DNA of 64,000 nucleotides from Mesorhizobium sp. B4-1-3 (GTDB lineage: Bacteria > Pseudomonadota > Alphaproteobacteria > Rhizobiales > Rhizobiaceae): the NCBI RefSeq assembly GCF_006439355.1, contig NZ_VFTG01000001.1, positions 186,001 through 250,000 of the forward strand. Direction: 5' to 3'. Below are positions 41,257 to 49,215 of this stretch, in pieces (position 1 is the first letter of the stretch; every line of letters begins with the position of its first letter). The notes below the pieces were generated by a model that did not search any database, was not told the DNA's origin, and saw only the letters and a list, made by a program, of their open reading frames with translations. A program made the translations under genes and the position numbers.

Positions 41257-42306
41257 ATGTTCTTTGCATCCGACAACTGGGCAGGCGTCCACCCCGACAT
41301 TTCGGCCAACCTGTCACGCCATGCCGCCGGCGTCGCCACAGCCTATGGCGACGGCGATCTGGACCGCGCCGTCTATCGCCGCTTCAGCGAGATCTTCGAG
41401 CGTGAGGTGCAGGTCTTCTTCGTCGCGACCGGCACCGCGGCCAATGCGCTCTCCATGGCTGCATTGAACCGCATCGGCGGCATCGCGCTCTGCCATTCCG
41501 AGGCGCATATGAATGTCGACGAGTTCGGCGCGATGGGTTTCTACACCGGCGGCGCGCGCACCGCTCCGGTGCCGGGACCGCTGGGGCGCATGAACCCGGA
41601 GCTTCTTGACCGCGCCATCAAGCGCTACTCGCAGGACCTTGCTCCCGCCGGCCAGCCGATGGCGGTCACCCTCACCCAGGCGACCGAGGTCGGCACTGTG
41701 TACAGCGTCGACGACGTCAAGGCGATCGCCGAGGTCAGCCGCCGCCACAAGCTGCCGCTGCACATGGATGGCGCGCGCTTCGCCAACGCGATTGCGGCGA
41801 CCCGCGTCAGCCCGGCCGAAATGACCTGGAAGAGCGGCGTCGACCTCATCTCCTTCGGCGGCACCAAGAACGGCTGCTGGATGGCCGATGCGGTGGTGAT
41901 CCTCAATCCGGATGTCGGCAAGGACCTGCGCCTGCTGCGCCAGCGCGCGGGACAGACCTTCTCCAAGGCCCGCTTCATCTCGGCCCAGTTCGAGGCCTAT
42001 TTCACCGATGATTTGTGGCTGCGGATGGCCGCACACGCCAATCAGATGGCCGCGCGTTTGGCCGAGGCGATCGAGGACGCGCCGGCAGGCAGGCTCGCCT
42101 GGCTGCCGCAGGCCAACGAAGTGTTCGCCATCCTCAACCGCGAAACCGCCGACAAGCTGCAGGCGACCGGCGCCAAATTCTACGAATGGGGCGTTCCGCA
42201 GGGCTTCGATGGCCATCTCGGTGACAAGGAAGCGATCTACCGCTTCGTCGCCAGCTTCGCGACGACGACAGAAGAGATCGACCGTCTCGGTCACTTGCTT
42301 GGCTGA
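41257..42306 (+). CDS. ltaE: low-specificity L-threonine aldolase (beta-eliminating lyase fold)
   Basis: 349 residues from MFFASDNWAGVHP. PLP-enzyme fold type I, beta-eliminating-lyase family: the SFGGTKNG motif holds the Schiff-base lysine (about residue 207), LHMDGARFANA contacts the ring, and HSEAHMNVDEFGA is near the cofactor. It cleaves threonine or allo-threonine to glycine and acetaldehyde. Upstream in-frame starts from 41089 add unrelated sequence. It ends 10 bases before the MBL hydrolase start. Confidence 0.88.
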   Translation: MFFASDNWAGVHPDISANLSRHAAGVATAYGDGDLDRAVYRRFSEIFEREVQVFFVATGTAANALSMAALNRIGGIALCHSEAHMNVDEFGAMGFYTGGARTAPVPGPLGRMNPELLDRAIKRYSQDLAPAGQPMAVTLTQATEVGTVYSVDDVKAIAEVSRRHKLPLHMDGARFANAIAATRVSPAEMTWKSGVDLISFGGTKNGCWMADAVVILNPDVGKDLRLLRQRAGQTFSKARFISAQFEAYFTDDLWLRMAAHANQMAARLAEAIEDAPAGRLAWLPQANEVFAILNRETADKLQATGAKFYEWGVPQGFDGHLGDKEAIYRFVASFATTTEEIDRLGHLLG

Positions 42307-42316
42307 CGTTCCCGCG

Positions 42317-43222
42317 ATGACCAGACCGCCTCTCGGCTCGACGATGCGGCTGGTTCGCCCGGCGCCGAATGTGCTGGGCTTCTATGACGGCCGCGTCGAT
42401 GGCGTCCGCATCTGGTCGGACGAGCCGAACTGGCTCGACGACGGCGCCTACACGCTCGGCATCTGCACCTATGCGATCGTCGACGGGTCGCAGGCGCTTG
42501 TCTACGACACGCACATCTCCCTGCCGCATGCCCGCTTCATCCGGCAGACGCTCGAGGAGGCGGGCGTGACCTCGATACGCGTCGTGCTCAGCCACTGGCA
42601 TGACGACCATATCGCCGGCAACGAGGTATTTAAGGATTGCGAGATCGTTGCCAACAGCCTCACCGCCGCGGCGCTCGAACGCGGCCGCGCCGGGATCGAA
42701 AGCGGCAACCCGCCGATCAAGCCGCTCGTCCTGCCCGACAGGATGTTCGAGGACAGTCTCAGCCTGACGGTCGGAGCCATCCCGATCGAACTGCGCCAGG
42801 TCGAAATCCACAGCCACGACGGCACGGTGCTGCTGATGCCCGACGCCGGCCTGCTTCTGGCAGGCGACACGCTCGAAGACTCGGTCACCTATGTCTCGGA
42901 GCCGGAGCGTCTGGCGGAACATCTGGTCGACCTCGAGCGCATGGCCGGTTGGCACTTTGACCGGATCCTGCCCAACCACGGTTCCTTCGAGGCGATCGAA
43001 GCCGGCGGCTACGACAGGAGCTTCATCGACGCCACACAGGCCTATATTCGCAAGCTGCTCGCCTGTCGGCATGACCCGGACCTGGCAATGCAGGACCTGA
43101 AAACTTTCGGCGCCGACATGTTTGCGGCGACGGCAGCCGAATATTTCGCGCCATACGAAGCCGTTCATCGGCAAAACGTCGAGGCTGTCGTCGCGGCAAG
43201 TCGCCGACAAGGTTGCGGTTAG
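42317..43222 (+). CDS. MBL-fold metallo-hydrolase
   Basis: 301 residues from MTRPPLGSTM. The metal motif HxHxDH is seen as SHWHDDHIAG (about residue 92), followed by later ligands in IHSHDGTVLL and LLLAGDTLEDS, and FDRILPNHGS near 220, all in the usual order. Substrate unknown. It lies 10 bases after the threonine aldolase and is probably cotranscribed. Its TAG overlaps, by two bases, the TAA of the repaired TauE gene on the other strand. Confidence 0.85.
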   Translation: MTRPPLGSTMRLVRPAPNVLGFYDGRVDGVRIWSDEPNWLDDGAYTLGICTYAIVDGSQALVYDTHISLPHARFIRQTLEEAGVTSIRVVLSHWHDDHIAGNEVFKDCEIVANSLTAAALERGRAGIESGNPPIKPLVLPDRMFEDSLSLTVGAIPIELRQVEIHSHDGTVLLMPDAGLLLAGDTLEDSVTYVSEPERLAEHLVDLERMAGWHFDRILPNHGSFEAIEAGGYDRSFIDATQAYIRKLLACRHDPDLAMQDLKTFGADMFAATAAEYFAPYEAVHRQNVEAVVAASRRQGCG

Positions 43223-43970
43223 GCCAGGAATGCACGCAGCAGCAGCTCGACGCCAAGCAGGATCAGAAAAATCAGGAACCAGCGGCGAAAACTTGCCGGG
43301 CTGATTTTCTGGCGCAGAATTTGCCCCAGCCATTGCCGAGCACAGCCGGCAGCACGGCAAGCGAGGACATCGCCAGATGTCCGGCATCGAACGCGCCATG
43401 CGAGGCAAGACCCAGCGCTAGGGCTATCGTCGACACGGTGAAGGAAAGGCCGAGCGCCTGGATCAGGTCGTCGCGGCTCAAGCCGAGCGCCTGGATATAG
43501 GGGACGGCAGGCACCACGAAGACGCCGGTGCCGCCGGTGACCAAGCCGGTGAGGAGGCCCACGGCCGGAGAAAACCAGCGCTCTGTCCTCGCTGGAACCG
43601 ACGGCTGCCGCGCCAGCAATGTATAAGCGGCGTAAAGAATGAGCGCGGCGCCGAGGCCGGCGGTCGTCCATCTGACGTCGTCGCTGGCAAGCAGCCGGGC
43701 GCCGATGATCGTGCCTGCCAGGATGCCGGCCATCATCAGCCAGAGCCGGCGCAGGACTGCCGAAAAGCTCGGCCCGGCGAAAAGCTGCCAGATATTGGTG
43801 ACGAAGGACGGGACGATGAGCAGCGAGGCAGCGGTCACCGGCGGCATGATCGTGCCCAAGAGACCCATCGCCAGCGTCGGCAGGCCCATGCCGGTCACGC
43901 CCTTGACGATGCCGGCGAGCAGGAAAGTGATTGCGACGGTGAGTGTCGGCGGCAGGGAAAAATCGGACAT
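43219..43970 (-). pseudogene. TauE/SafE-family sulphite/anion exporter, apparent frameshift
   Basis: From the ATG at 43970, MSDFSLPPTLTVAITFLLAG starts a multi-helix membrane protein with TauE marks (GIVKGVTGMGLPTLAMGLLG, GLVTGGTGVFVVPAVPYIQALGL). After VLG near 43336 the frame ends soon (stop at 43272) in a non-family tail. One base over, the same DNA reads QWLGQILRQKISPASF and RRWFLIFLILLGVELLLR, exactly the expected last helix, and stops at 43219. One missing base in a GG run explains it. Full-length product would be about 250 residues. Confidence 0.8.
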
Positions 43971-44037
43971 GGTCCTTCATGATCCGCCGCTGTGTACTTC
44001 AAAAGAGCCAGAAAGGCTGGTTGCCGGTGGCACGACG

Positions 44038-44063
44038 AAAAGCGGCGCCTCGAGGCGCCGCTT
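44038..44063 (-). terminator. rho-independent terminator of hsp20
   Basis: AGCGGCGCC (44041-44049) and GGCGCCGCT (44054-44062) pair perfectly around TCGA; the minus-strand side continues TTTCG. It lies 43 bases past the hsp20 stop. Confidence 0.7.
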
Positions 44064-44105
44064 CCGTCTCGGGAGGGAGACGTCGTCTGTGATGGAGCTC
44101 GCGGA

Positions 44106-44573
44106 TTACGCGGCGGCCTTGGCTTCGATCTGCTTGGCCTTGTCCGAGGACGAGGTGATCGCGATCTTGCGCGGCTTCAGCTCCTCGGGGATGTTGCGCT
44201 TGAGGTCGACGAAGAGCAGGCCGTTCTTCAGCGTGGCGCCTTCCACTTCGACGTGGTCGGCGAGCTGGAAGCGGCGCTCGAAAGACCTCGAGGCGATGCC
44301 GCGATAAAGCAGCTCCGAACCCTCGCTGTTGTTCTCTTCCTTGCGCTCGCCCTTGACGGTCAGCACGTTGCGGTGGGCTTCGATCGAGATTTCGTCTTCC
44401 GAGAAGCCGGCAACGGCCATCGAGATGCGATAGGCATTCTCGCCGGTGCGCTCGATGTTGTAAGGCGGGTAGGTCTGCGCGGTCTCGGGCTGGCCAAGCG
44501 AGTCGAGCATGGTGAACAGCCGGTCGAAGCCGACGGTCGAACGATAAAGCGGGGAAAAATCAACGTGACGCAT
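44106..44573 (-). CDS. small heat-shock protein (Hsp20/alpha-crystallin)
   Basis: 155 residues from MRHVDFSPLYRSTVGFDRL. The alpha-crystallin domain spans about 38-128: YPPYNIERTGENAYRISMAVAGFSEDEISIEAHRNVLTVKG, ending in the strand NGLLFVDLKRNIPEE. An Ala/Lys-rich tail follows. It holds unfolding proteins in the cytoplasm under heat. The ATG is preceded by AGGAG, which is itself paired in a ROSE-type hairpin (see 44574), and a heat-shock promoter lies about 100 bases further. A longer in-frame start at 44663 would begin inside that leader. Confidence 0.94.
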   Translation of the reverse strand: MRHVDFSPLYRSTVGFDRLFTMLDSLGQPETAQTYPPYNIERTGENAYRISMAVAGFSEDEISIEAHRNVLTVKGERKEENNSEGSELLYRGIASRSFERRFQLADHVEVEGATLKNGLLFVDLKRNIPEELKPRKIAITSSSDKAKQIEAKAAA

Positions 44574-44674
44574 AAGGTGTTCTCCTGTTGAGCAACATGG
44601 TTTGCGTATGACCTGGTGCGAAACCCTCGCAAGGCGTCTCGGATAGGCCAGCGGCCCCGACATCGGCGGCCGCA
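44574..44674 (-). promoter_or_regulatory. ROSE-type RNA thermometer in the hsp20 leader
   Basis: The last hairpin (44579-44596) pairs GTTGCTC with GAGAAC: G-C, T-A, T-A, a single bulged G (44593), C-G, T-A, C-G, loop of five. This buries the AGGAG ribosome site at 44582-44586. The TTGCT side with an unpaired G is the hallmark of ROSE elements, which melt on heating. A second small stem (TGCGA/TCGCA, near 44620-44634) lies upstream. Length (about 100 bases) and position before a rhizobial small heat-shock gene fit the class. Confidence 0.8.
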
Positions 44675-44680
44675 GCCTTC

Positions 44681-44709
44681 ATTTGGGAAGCTCAAAAAGC
44701 CATTTCAAG
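44681..44709 (-). promoter_or_regulatory. RpoH-type heat-shock promoter for hsp20
   Basis: CTTGAAA (44709-44703) is separated by 15 bases from CCCAAAT (44687-44681), close to the heat-shock sigma factor pattern CTTGAAA-N13-15-CCCCAT. It would start RNA near 44674, giving the leader that holds the ROSE element. Confidence 0.65.
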
Positions 44710-45089
44710 GCTTTCGTGCCGGTCGCAATGCAGCCACGTTGATGAATGGTGGATGAACCACGGTTTCGGCATCCGTTCAGCCAGGCGTCGCTATGTTTTG
44801 GTCAAGTCGAGCACTTCCGGGAAAAGCGTGAACCGGTTTTCCGTCCGGAGTTGCCTCGAGACAGAGAGACAAGCGGCGCGCCTTCCCCCTGCGCCGCGAC
44901 CAGGCCGAACCGGGTGCAACGTCCCTTCCTCCCGGATCGACGAGGCCGGAAGTGCGCCGCAGGCACTTCCGGCCTTCCTCTTCGCGGCTTGCCGCGTAAA
45001 TCCTCGCAACGCTTTGCTTTTGCCGGCTGGCCGTCTATCACCATGCCGACGCCTCGCCCGTCCGGGCAAAGAACAAGCAACGACGCCGA
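44710..45089. other. 380-base intergenic region with repeat copy C and a strong stem-loop
   Basis: It holds the repeat at 44807-44870 and, at 44944-44974, GGCCGGAAGTGC paired perfectly with GCACTTCCGGCC (7-base loop), followed by TTCCTCTTC on the plus strand. Two open frames of about 115 and 137 codons cross it but encode basic low-quality sequence with no ribosome site, so I do not call them genes. Confidence 0.5.
44807..44870 (+). repeat. dispersed palindromic repeat, copy C
   Basis: TCGAGCACTTCCGGGAAAAG, a CGTGAACC spacer, GGTTTTCCGTCC and GGAGTTGCC, then TCGAGACAGAGAGA. It matches copies B and D closely. Arms GCACTTCC..GGAAAA and TTTTCC..GGAGTTGC can fold. Confidence 0.85.
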
Positions 45090-46046
45090 ATGACGGATCT
45101 TTTCCATCTGACCGAGGACAATCCCCCGCCGCAGAATGCCTCGGGCGGCTTCTTCACCACACCTGACGGCAAGAAGATCCGCTACGGCGTCTTCGCCGCG
45201 GTCGCCCGTCCGCTCCAGGGCACGGTGGTTCTGCTGACCGGGCGCAACGAATGCATCGAGAAATATTTCGAGACCATCCGCGACCTCGCCGATCGCGGCT
45301 TCGGCGTCGCCATCCTCGACTGGCGCGGTCAGGGCGATTCCAGCCGCCTGCTGCGCGACCGCCAGCGCGGCTATGTGCGTAGCTTCCGCGACTATACGCG
45401 CGACCTCGAGCAATTTTTCGAGGAGATCGTGCTGCCCGACTGCCGCGGTCCCTATTACATCCTCGCCCACTCGACCGGGGCCGTTATTGCGCTGCTGGCT
45501 TCGCCGTCTATGGTCAACCGGGTGCGGCGCATGGTGCTGCTCGCGCCTTTTCTGGAAGTGCCGGACCTGCCGGTCTCGATTGCCACGGTGCGACGCGTCT
45601 GCGCGATCTTCTGCGCGCTGGGTCTCGGCCGGCTCTACGCCGCGCTCGGCCCGCGGCCGAAAGTGCCGCCGCCTTTCGAGGTGAACAAGGTGACCTCGGA
45701 CCCGGAGCGCTACCGGCGCAATGTCGGGATCTACGAGGCCTGGCCGCAGCTGGCGCTGGGCGGCCCGACCATCCGCTGGCTGAAGGCGGCGGCCGCGGCC
45801 GCGCAAGCCGTCAGCGATCCGGATTTCATGGCGAGGATCAAGGTGCCGATGCTGATCGTCGCCGCCGGCGCCGACCGGGTGGTCTCGACCAAGGCGGTTG
45901 AAGCCTATGCCAGGAAACTACGCGTCGGCTCGCTGTTGATGATTGACGGCGCCGAGCACGAGATCCTGCAGGAGAAGGACATCTATCGCGAGCAGCTCCT
46001 GGCCGCCTTCGACGCCTTCATTCCCGGCACCGGCGACGCTCCCTGA
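45090..46046 (+). CDS. alpha/beta hydrolase (lysophospholipase/monoacylglycerol-lipase-like)
   Basis: 318 residues. VVLLTGRNECIEKYFE and VAILDWRGQGDSSR open the fold; the nucleophile elbow is LAHSTGAVIA with Ala in place of the usual first Gly. The later acid and His are probably in AGADRVVS and DGAEHEILQEKD. This is the Hydrolase_4/PldB-like group that acts on lysophospholipids or acylglycerols; the true substrate is unknown. It converges on hisN, 45 bases away. Confidence 0.86.
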   Translation: MTDLFHLTEDNPPPQNASGGFFTTPDGKKIRYGVFAAVARPLQGTVVLLTGRNECIEKYFETIRDLADRGFGVAILDWRGQGDSSRLLRDRQRGYVRSFRDYTRDLEQFFEEIVLPDCRGPYYILAHSTGAVIALLASPSMVNRVRRMVLLAPFLEVPDLPVSIATVRRVCAIFCALGLGRLYAALGPRPKVPPPFEVNKVTSDPERYRRNVGIYEAWPQLALGGPTIRWLKAAAAAAQAVSDPDFMARIKVPMLIVAAGADRVVSTKAVEAYARKLRVGSLLMIDGAEHEILQEKDIYREQLLAAFDAFIPGTGDAP

Positions 46047-46091
46047 GCGCGATTGAAATCCCGCGGTGACCAACCCTCGCCGCTGGCCGCA

Positions 46092-46865
46092 TCAGCCGCG
46101 CAGCGCCGCCATCGCCGCCGCGTGCAGTTCCGGCGTTGCTGCCGCCAATATGTCGCCGCCGTTTTCGGCCGGCCCGCCTTCGAAAGTGGTGATGACGCCG
46201 CCGGCCTTTTCGATGATCGGGATCAGCGCCACGATGTCGTAGGGCTTCAGGCCCGGATCGGCGACGATGTCGATGCTGCCGGCGGCCAGCATGGCGAAGG
46301 CGTAGCAGTCGGTGCCGTAGCGGGCGAGCTGGACCTTCGTCTCGAACTGGTCGTAGCGCTTGCGCGCATCGCCCCTGAACAGGGCCGGCGTGGTCGTGAA
46401 CAGCGTCGCTTGTGCGAGTTCGGTCGTCTTGCGGGTCGCCAGCCTGCGCGGTCCGCCCGGGCCTTCATAGTGCGACCCGGACGCATTGGCGTAGAAAAGT
46501 TCGCCGGTGAAAGGCTGCGACATCATGCCGGCGACCGCATCGCCGTCGACGGTCAGCCCGACCAGGGTCCCCCAGACCGGGATGCCGGAAATGAAGGCGC
46601 GGGTGCCGTCGATCGGGTCGATCACCCAGACATGCCGGCTGGTGAGGTTCTGGCTGCCATGCTCTTCGCCGAGGATGCCGTGCCCGGGATATTCGGAGGA
46701 GATCAGCGCCCGGATCGCGCGCTCGGCCTCGCGATCGGCCTCCGTGACCGGGTCGAAGCTTCCCGCCTCCTTGTTGGCGACTGCCCCCTGGCTGCGGAAG
46801 CGCGGCAAGGTTTCCGCGGCGGCGGCATGCGCGATGCGCCGCATGAAATCGGTGCTGATATCCAA
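46092..46865 (-). CDS. hisN: histidinol-phosphatase (inositol-monophosphatase family)
   Basis: 257 residues. Metal ligands of the family are seen in ILGEEHGS, VIDPIDGTRAFISG and GLKPYDIVALIPIIEKAGG. The HisN branch (which makes histidinol from histidinol-phosphate) is favoured over plain inositol phosphatases by the TRAFISGIPVWGTLVG loop and by hutG nearby. The upstream 356-base gap must contain its promoter, reading left. Confidence 0.9.
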   Translation of the reverse strand: MDISTDFMRRIAHAAAAETLPRFRSQGAVANKEAGSFDPVTEADREAERAIRALISSEYPGHGILGEEHGSQNLTSRHVWVIDPIDGTRAFISGIPVWGTLVGLTVDGDAVAGMMSQPFTGELFYANASGSHYEGPGGPRRLATRKTTELAQATLFTTTPALFRGDARKRYDQFETKVQLARYGTDCYAFAMLAAGSIDIVADPGLKPYDIVALIPIIEKAGGVITTFEGGPAENGGDILAAATPELHAAAMAALRG

Positions 46866-47022
46866 GTCGCTCTCCCCATCGCGGCTATTGCCAGCCGCTC
46901 TTTCTCGCAGAACAGGCGGTCTGAAAACCGGTCAGGCGCCCGCTTTCTGTTGCCCGATTGCCACATCTGAACCGCCGAAGCGGAATTTCCACATCATATT
47001 GAATTAAAAATCCTGCTGTCGA

Positions 47023-47050
47023 TTGACATTTGTGCGACGCACAATAATTT
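47023..47050 (+). promoter_or_regulatory. sigma-70-like promoter with palindromic operator in the spacer
   Basis: TTGACA (47023-47028) and TAATTT (47045-47050) are 16 bases apart. The spacer is almost exactly a perfect palindrome, TTGTGCG-A-CGCACAA (47030-47044). A regulator bound there would control RNA start near 47057. Confidence 0.6.
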
Positions 47051-47055
47051 TGTCA

Positions 47056-47141
47056 TCGGACAGGTTTTCTTGTCCGTGCCCTCCTTGGGCGTTTCCTCCC
47101 TAGACTTCGACCGTGTCGTGAAAACGATGCGGTCTTTTTTT
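47056..47141 (+). ncRNA. probable trans-acting small RNA (alphaproteobacterial, anti-SD type)
   Basis: About 86 bases with three stems: CGGACA/TGTCCG (47057-47062 with 47071-47076), GCCC/GGGC with loop TCCTT (47078-47090), an unpaired pyrimidine stretch TTTCCTCCC (47092-47100) that can pair with ribosome sites, and a strong terminator (47109-47134: 11-bp stem GACCGTGTCGT... around GAAA) ending in seven T. This layout is like alpha-r14/NfeR1- or alpha-r15/AbcR-type sRNAs of rhizobia. A clear promoter lies upstream. Family naming is from memory. Confidence 0.72.
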
Positions 47142-47200
47142 CGAGCTATTCCGGGAAAAGCGTGAGGCGGTTTTCCGTCCGGAATTGCGCTTGTAAAGAA
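47141..47200 (+). repeat. dispersed palindromic repeat, copy D
   Basis: TCGAGCTATTCCGGGAAAAG, a CGTGAGGC spacer, GGTTTTCCGTCC and GGAATTGCG, then CTTGTAAAGAAC. It starts right at the end of the small-RNA terminator. Same arms as the other copies. Confidence 0.85.
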
Positions 47201-47221
47201 CTCGGCGCCCCGACCGAATGG

Positions 47222-48115
47222 TCATTCCGCCGCGAGCGGCAAATCGACGAAATGATGGTCGGGCATCGACATCAGGTCGGCCGAAAAGCGGGTCAGGTCG
47301 CAGGCCAGGGCGTCGAAGCCGGCCGATTTCTGGAATGTCCGCTCGTCCATGTAAAGCCCGCGATTGACCTCGATTTGCAGCGCATGCAGGTGCCGTGCCG
47401 GCCTGCCATAGTGCTCTGTGATGAAGCCGCCGGCATAGGGCTTGTTGTGCGCGACCGTATAGCCCATCCCGACAAGCAGGCTGATCGCCATTTCGGTCAG
47501 CGCCGGCGAGGCCGAGATGCCGAACCGGTCCCCGACGATGAAGTCGGGCCGCACGCCATTGTCACCGACGCGGATGGAGGCCGGCATCGAATGGCAGTCG
47601 ATCAGCACGGCATAGCCGAACCTGGCATGCGTCCTGGTCAAGAGCCGCTTCAGCGTCTCGTGGTAAGGTTTGTAGACAGCTTCGATGCGGGCCACCGCTT
47701 CGGCCAACGGCAGGCGGCCGGGATAGATGTCGAGCCCTTCGCCGACCAGTTTCGGCACCGTGCCCAGCCCGCCGGCGACCCGCGCCGAGCGGATGTTGCA
47801 GAAGGAGGGCACCGGTTCCGCGAACATGCGCGGGTCGAGCTCCCAGGGCTCGCGGTTGACGTCGAGATAAGCGCGCGGAAAGTTCGCCGCCAGCAGCGGC
47901 GCGCCGAGCGGCACGGCGCCGCCGAAGAGCTCCTCGACATAGCAGTCCTCCGACCGGCGGATGGCGTTGCGGTCGAGCCGCGCCATGGCGAGGAAGCGCT
48001 CAGGATAGTGGCGGCCGCTATGCGGTGAGTTGAACAGGAAAGGGACGCGCTGTTCGGCGCCCGATCGGATTTCGAAGGGTGGAACGACCGAAAAATCCTC
48101 GGCTGCCGTCTTCAA
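47222..48115 (-). CDS. hutG: N-formylglutamate amidohydrolase (deformylase)
   Basis: 297 residues. FLFNSPHSGRHYPERFL, YLDVNREPWELDPRMF and VLIDCHSMPAS are the metal-binding blocks of the N-formylglutamate amidohydrolase family, and QIEVNRGLYMDERTF closes the domain. It releases formate from N-formylglutamate, the last step of one histidine degradation route. Order hisN-hutG-cpdR is common in rhizobia. The divergent cpdR begins 210 bases away. Confidence 0.9.
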   Translation of the reverse strand: MKTAAEDFSVVPPFEIRSGAEQRVPFLFNSPHSGRHYPERFLAMARLDRNAIRRSEDCYVEELFGGAVPLGAPLLAANFPRAYLDVNREPWELDPRMFAEPVPSFCNIRSARVAGGLGTVPKLVGEGLDIYPGRLPLAEAVARIEAVYKPYHETLKRLLTRTHARFGYAVLIDCHSMPASIRVGDNGVRPDFIVGDRFGISASPALTEMAISLLVGMGYTVAHNKPYAGGFITEHYGRPARHLHALQIEVNRGLYMDERTFQKSAGFDALACDLTRFSADLMSMPDHHFVDLPLAAE

Positions 48116-48325
48116 TTTTTACGAACCAGGATGAAGCACTGCGTCATGACGCAAAACTTGCCACCTTGCGCCCGGCATGTCCAGCATTTCAGGCGGCGAA
48201 ACCGTGCTTCGAACCCTATCCGGGATGCCCTTCATTCACTTGATGTTTACCGCCTCCATCTCATATACAGGATGGTTAACGGGCTCGCCCGGCGGCAGGC
48301 TTGGGGCGGGTGATTCGGACGGGAT

Positions 48326-48691
48326 ATGATGGCACGCATTCTGCTGGCGGAAGACGATGACGATATGCGCCGCTTCCTCGTCAAGGCGCTGGAACGCGCC
48401 GGCTACCAGGTAAGCGATTTCGACAATGGCGCCAGCGCCTATGAGCGTCTGCGCGAGGAGCCGTTCTCGCTGCTTTTGACCGACATCGTCATGCCGGAGA
48501 TGGACGGCATCGAGCTCGCCCGCCGCGCCACCGAGATCGATCCCGACCTCAAGGTCATGTTCATCACCGGTTTCGCAGCGGTCGCGCTCAATCCCGATTC
48601 CAAGGCGCCCAAGGACGCCAAGGTTCTTTCGAAGCCCTTCCACCTGCGCGATCTCGTCAACGAGGTCGAGAAGATGCTGCAGGCAGCCTGA
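48326..48691 (+). CDS. cpdR: single-domain response regulator CpdR
   Basis: 121 residues (120 if the second ATG is used). ARILLAEDDDDMRRFLVKALE gives the acidic pocket, D53 in LLLTDIVMPEMDG the phosphate site, and KVLSKPFHLRDLVNEVEKML the conserved Lys and output face. The whole length matches CpdR, which, unphosphorylated, brings CtrA and other cell-cycle proteins to ClpXP for breakdown. No output domain is present, as expected. Confidence 0.95.
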   Translation: MMARILLAEDDDDMRRFLVKALERAGYQVSDFDNGASAYERLREEPFSLLLTDIVMPEMDGIELARRATEIDPDLKVMFITGFAAVALNPDSKAPKDAKVLSKPFHLRDLVNEVEKMLQAA

Positions 48692-48809
48692 GGCCTGCGT
48701 CGGGGACCTGCATCGGCAACACTTCGCCGCTGCGACAAACGGAAGCCGTCTTTCCACATTCCCACTATTGACGCGCCGGATCAAAAGTGGTGTATGCGCG
48801 GCGTCGGAT

Positions 48810-48884
48810 GGGCGTGTAGCTCAGCGGGAGAGCACTGCATTGACATTGCAGGGGTCACAAGTTCAATCCTTGTCACGCCCACCA
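48810..48884 (+). tRNA. tRNA-Val (anticodon GAC)
   Basis: Acceptor stem GGGCGTG/CACGCCC closes a full cloverleaf with D arm GCTCAGCGGGAGAGC, anticodon loop TTGACAT (GAC) on stem CTGCA/TGCAG, T arm ACAAG-TTCAATC-CTTGT, and an encoded ACCA end. Confidence 0.96.
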
Positions 48885-49201
48885 TCCTTCCAACTCAGAG
48901 GTTTCCGCCACTGCCTGACACAAGCGGCGGCGTAAGCAGGCGACGTCTTGACATGAGCGAAACCGCACGCGGCTCGCTGCGCCATCATGGTTCGCCAGCA
49001 AGCCTTGGCGAGTTCCAGCGAGGGAAACTCCACGAGGACCATGCGCTTGGCGTCGCGCGCCTCGACGAGCAGCGGTGGCTGCTTTGTCGTGTTGGTGCGT
49101 GCCTGGTATTTTTCGCCGATCGGCTTCCAGAGCCGAGCGTACTCGGCCTGCGCCTCCTCGTTCGAAATCTCGGTTCCGACGATGAGCCAATATCCATTCA
49201 C
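48863..49201 (-). pseudogene. DUF1330-family protein, degraded at its C-terminal end
   Basis: From the ATG at 49201, the first 70 residues follow the small DUF1330 fold: MNGYWLIVGTEISNEEAQ, GEKYQARTN, then MVLVEFPSLELAKACW. After this the expected strand is missing; in the same frame the reading goes RTMMAQRAACGF, in another frame ANHDGAASRVRFRS, and neither ends well. The frame then runs into the 3' end of tRNA-Val on the opposite strand before stopping. At least one frameshift and loss of the end are needed. Confidence 0.6.
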
Positions 49202-49215
49202 GCCGAGGCGCTCCC

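Larger units (their letters stand above)
46866..47221. other. 356-base region with hisN promoter, small RNA and repeat copy D
   Basis: Its left part is the divergent promoter of hisN. The plus-strand promoter and small RNA run from 47023 to 47141 (see those entries). The dispersed repeat follows at 47141-47200 and reaches close to the 3' end of hutG at 47222. No protein gene is credible here. Confidence 0.6.

Noticed and set aside
44746..45166. Two short plus-strand frames in the hsp20/hydrolase gap.
   Set aside because: They run across repeat copy C and the 12-bp stem, have no ribosome site, and translate to Arg/Pro-rich sequence.
46053..46970. A 305-codon plus-strand frame opposite hisN.
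   Set aside because: Basic low-complexity translation with no start signal, opposite a clear phosphatase gene.
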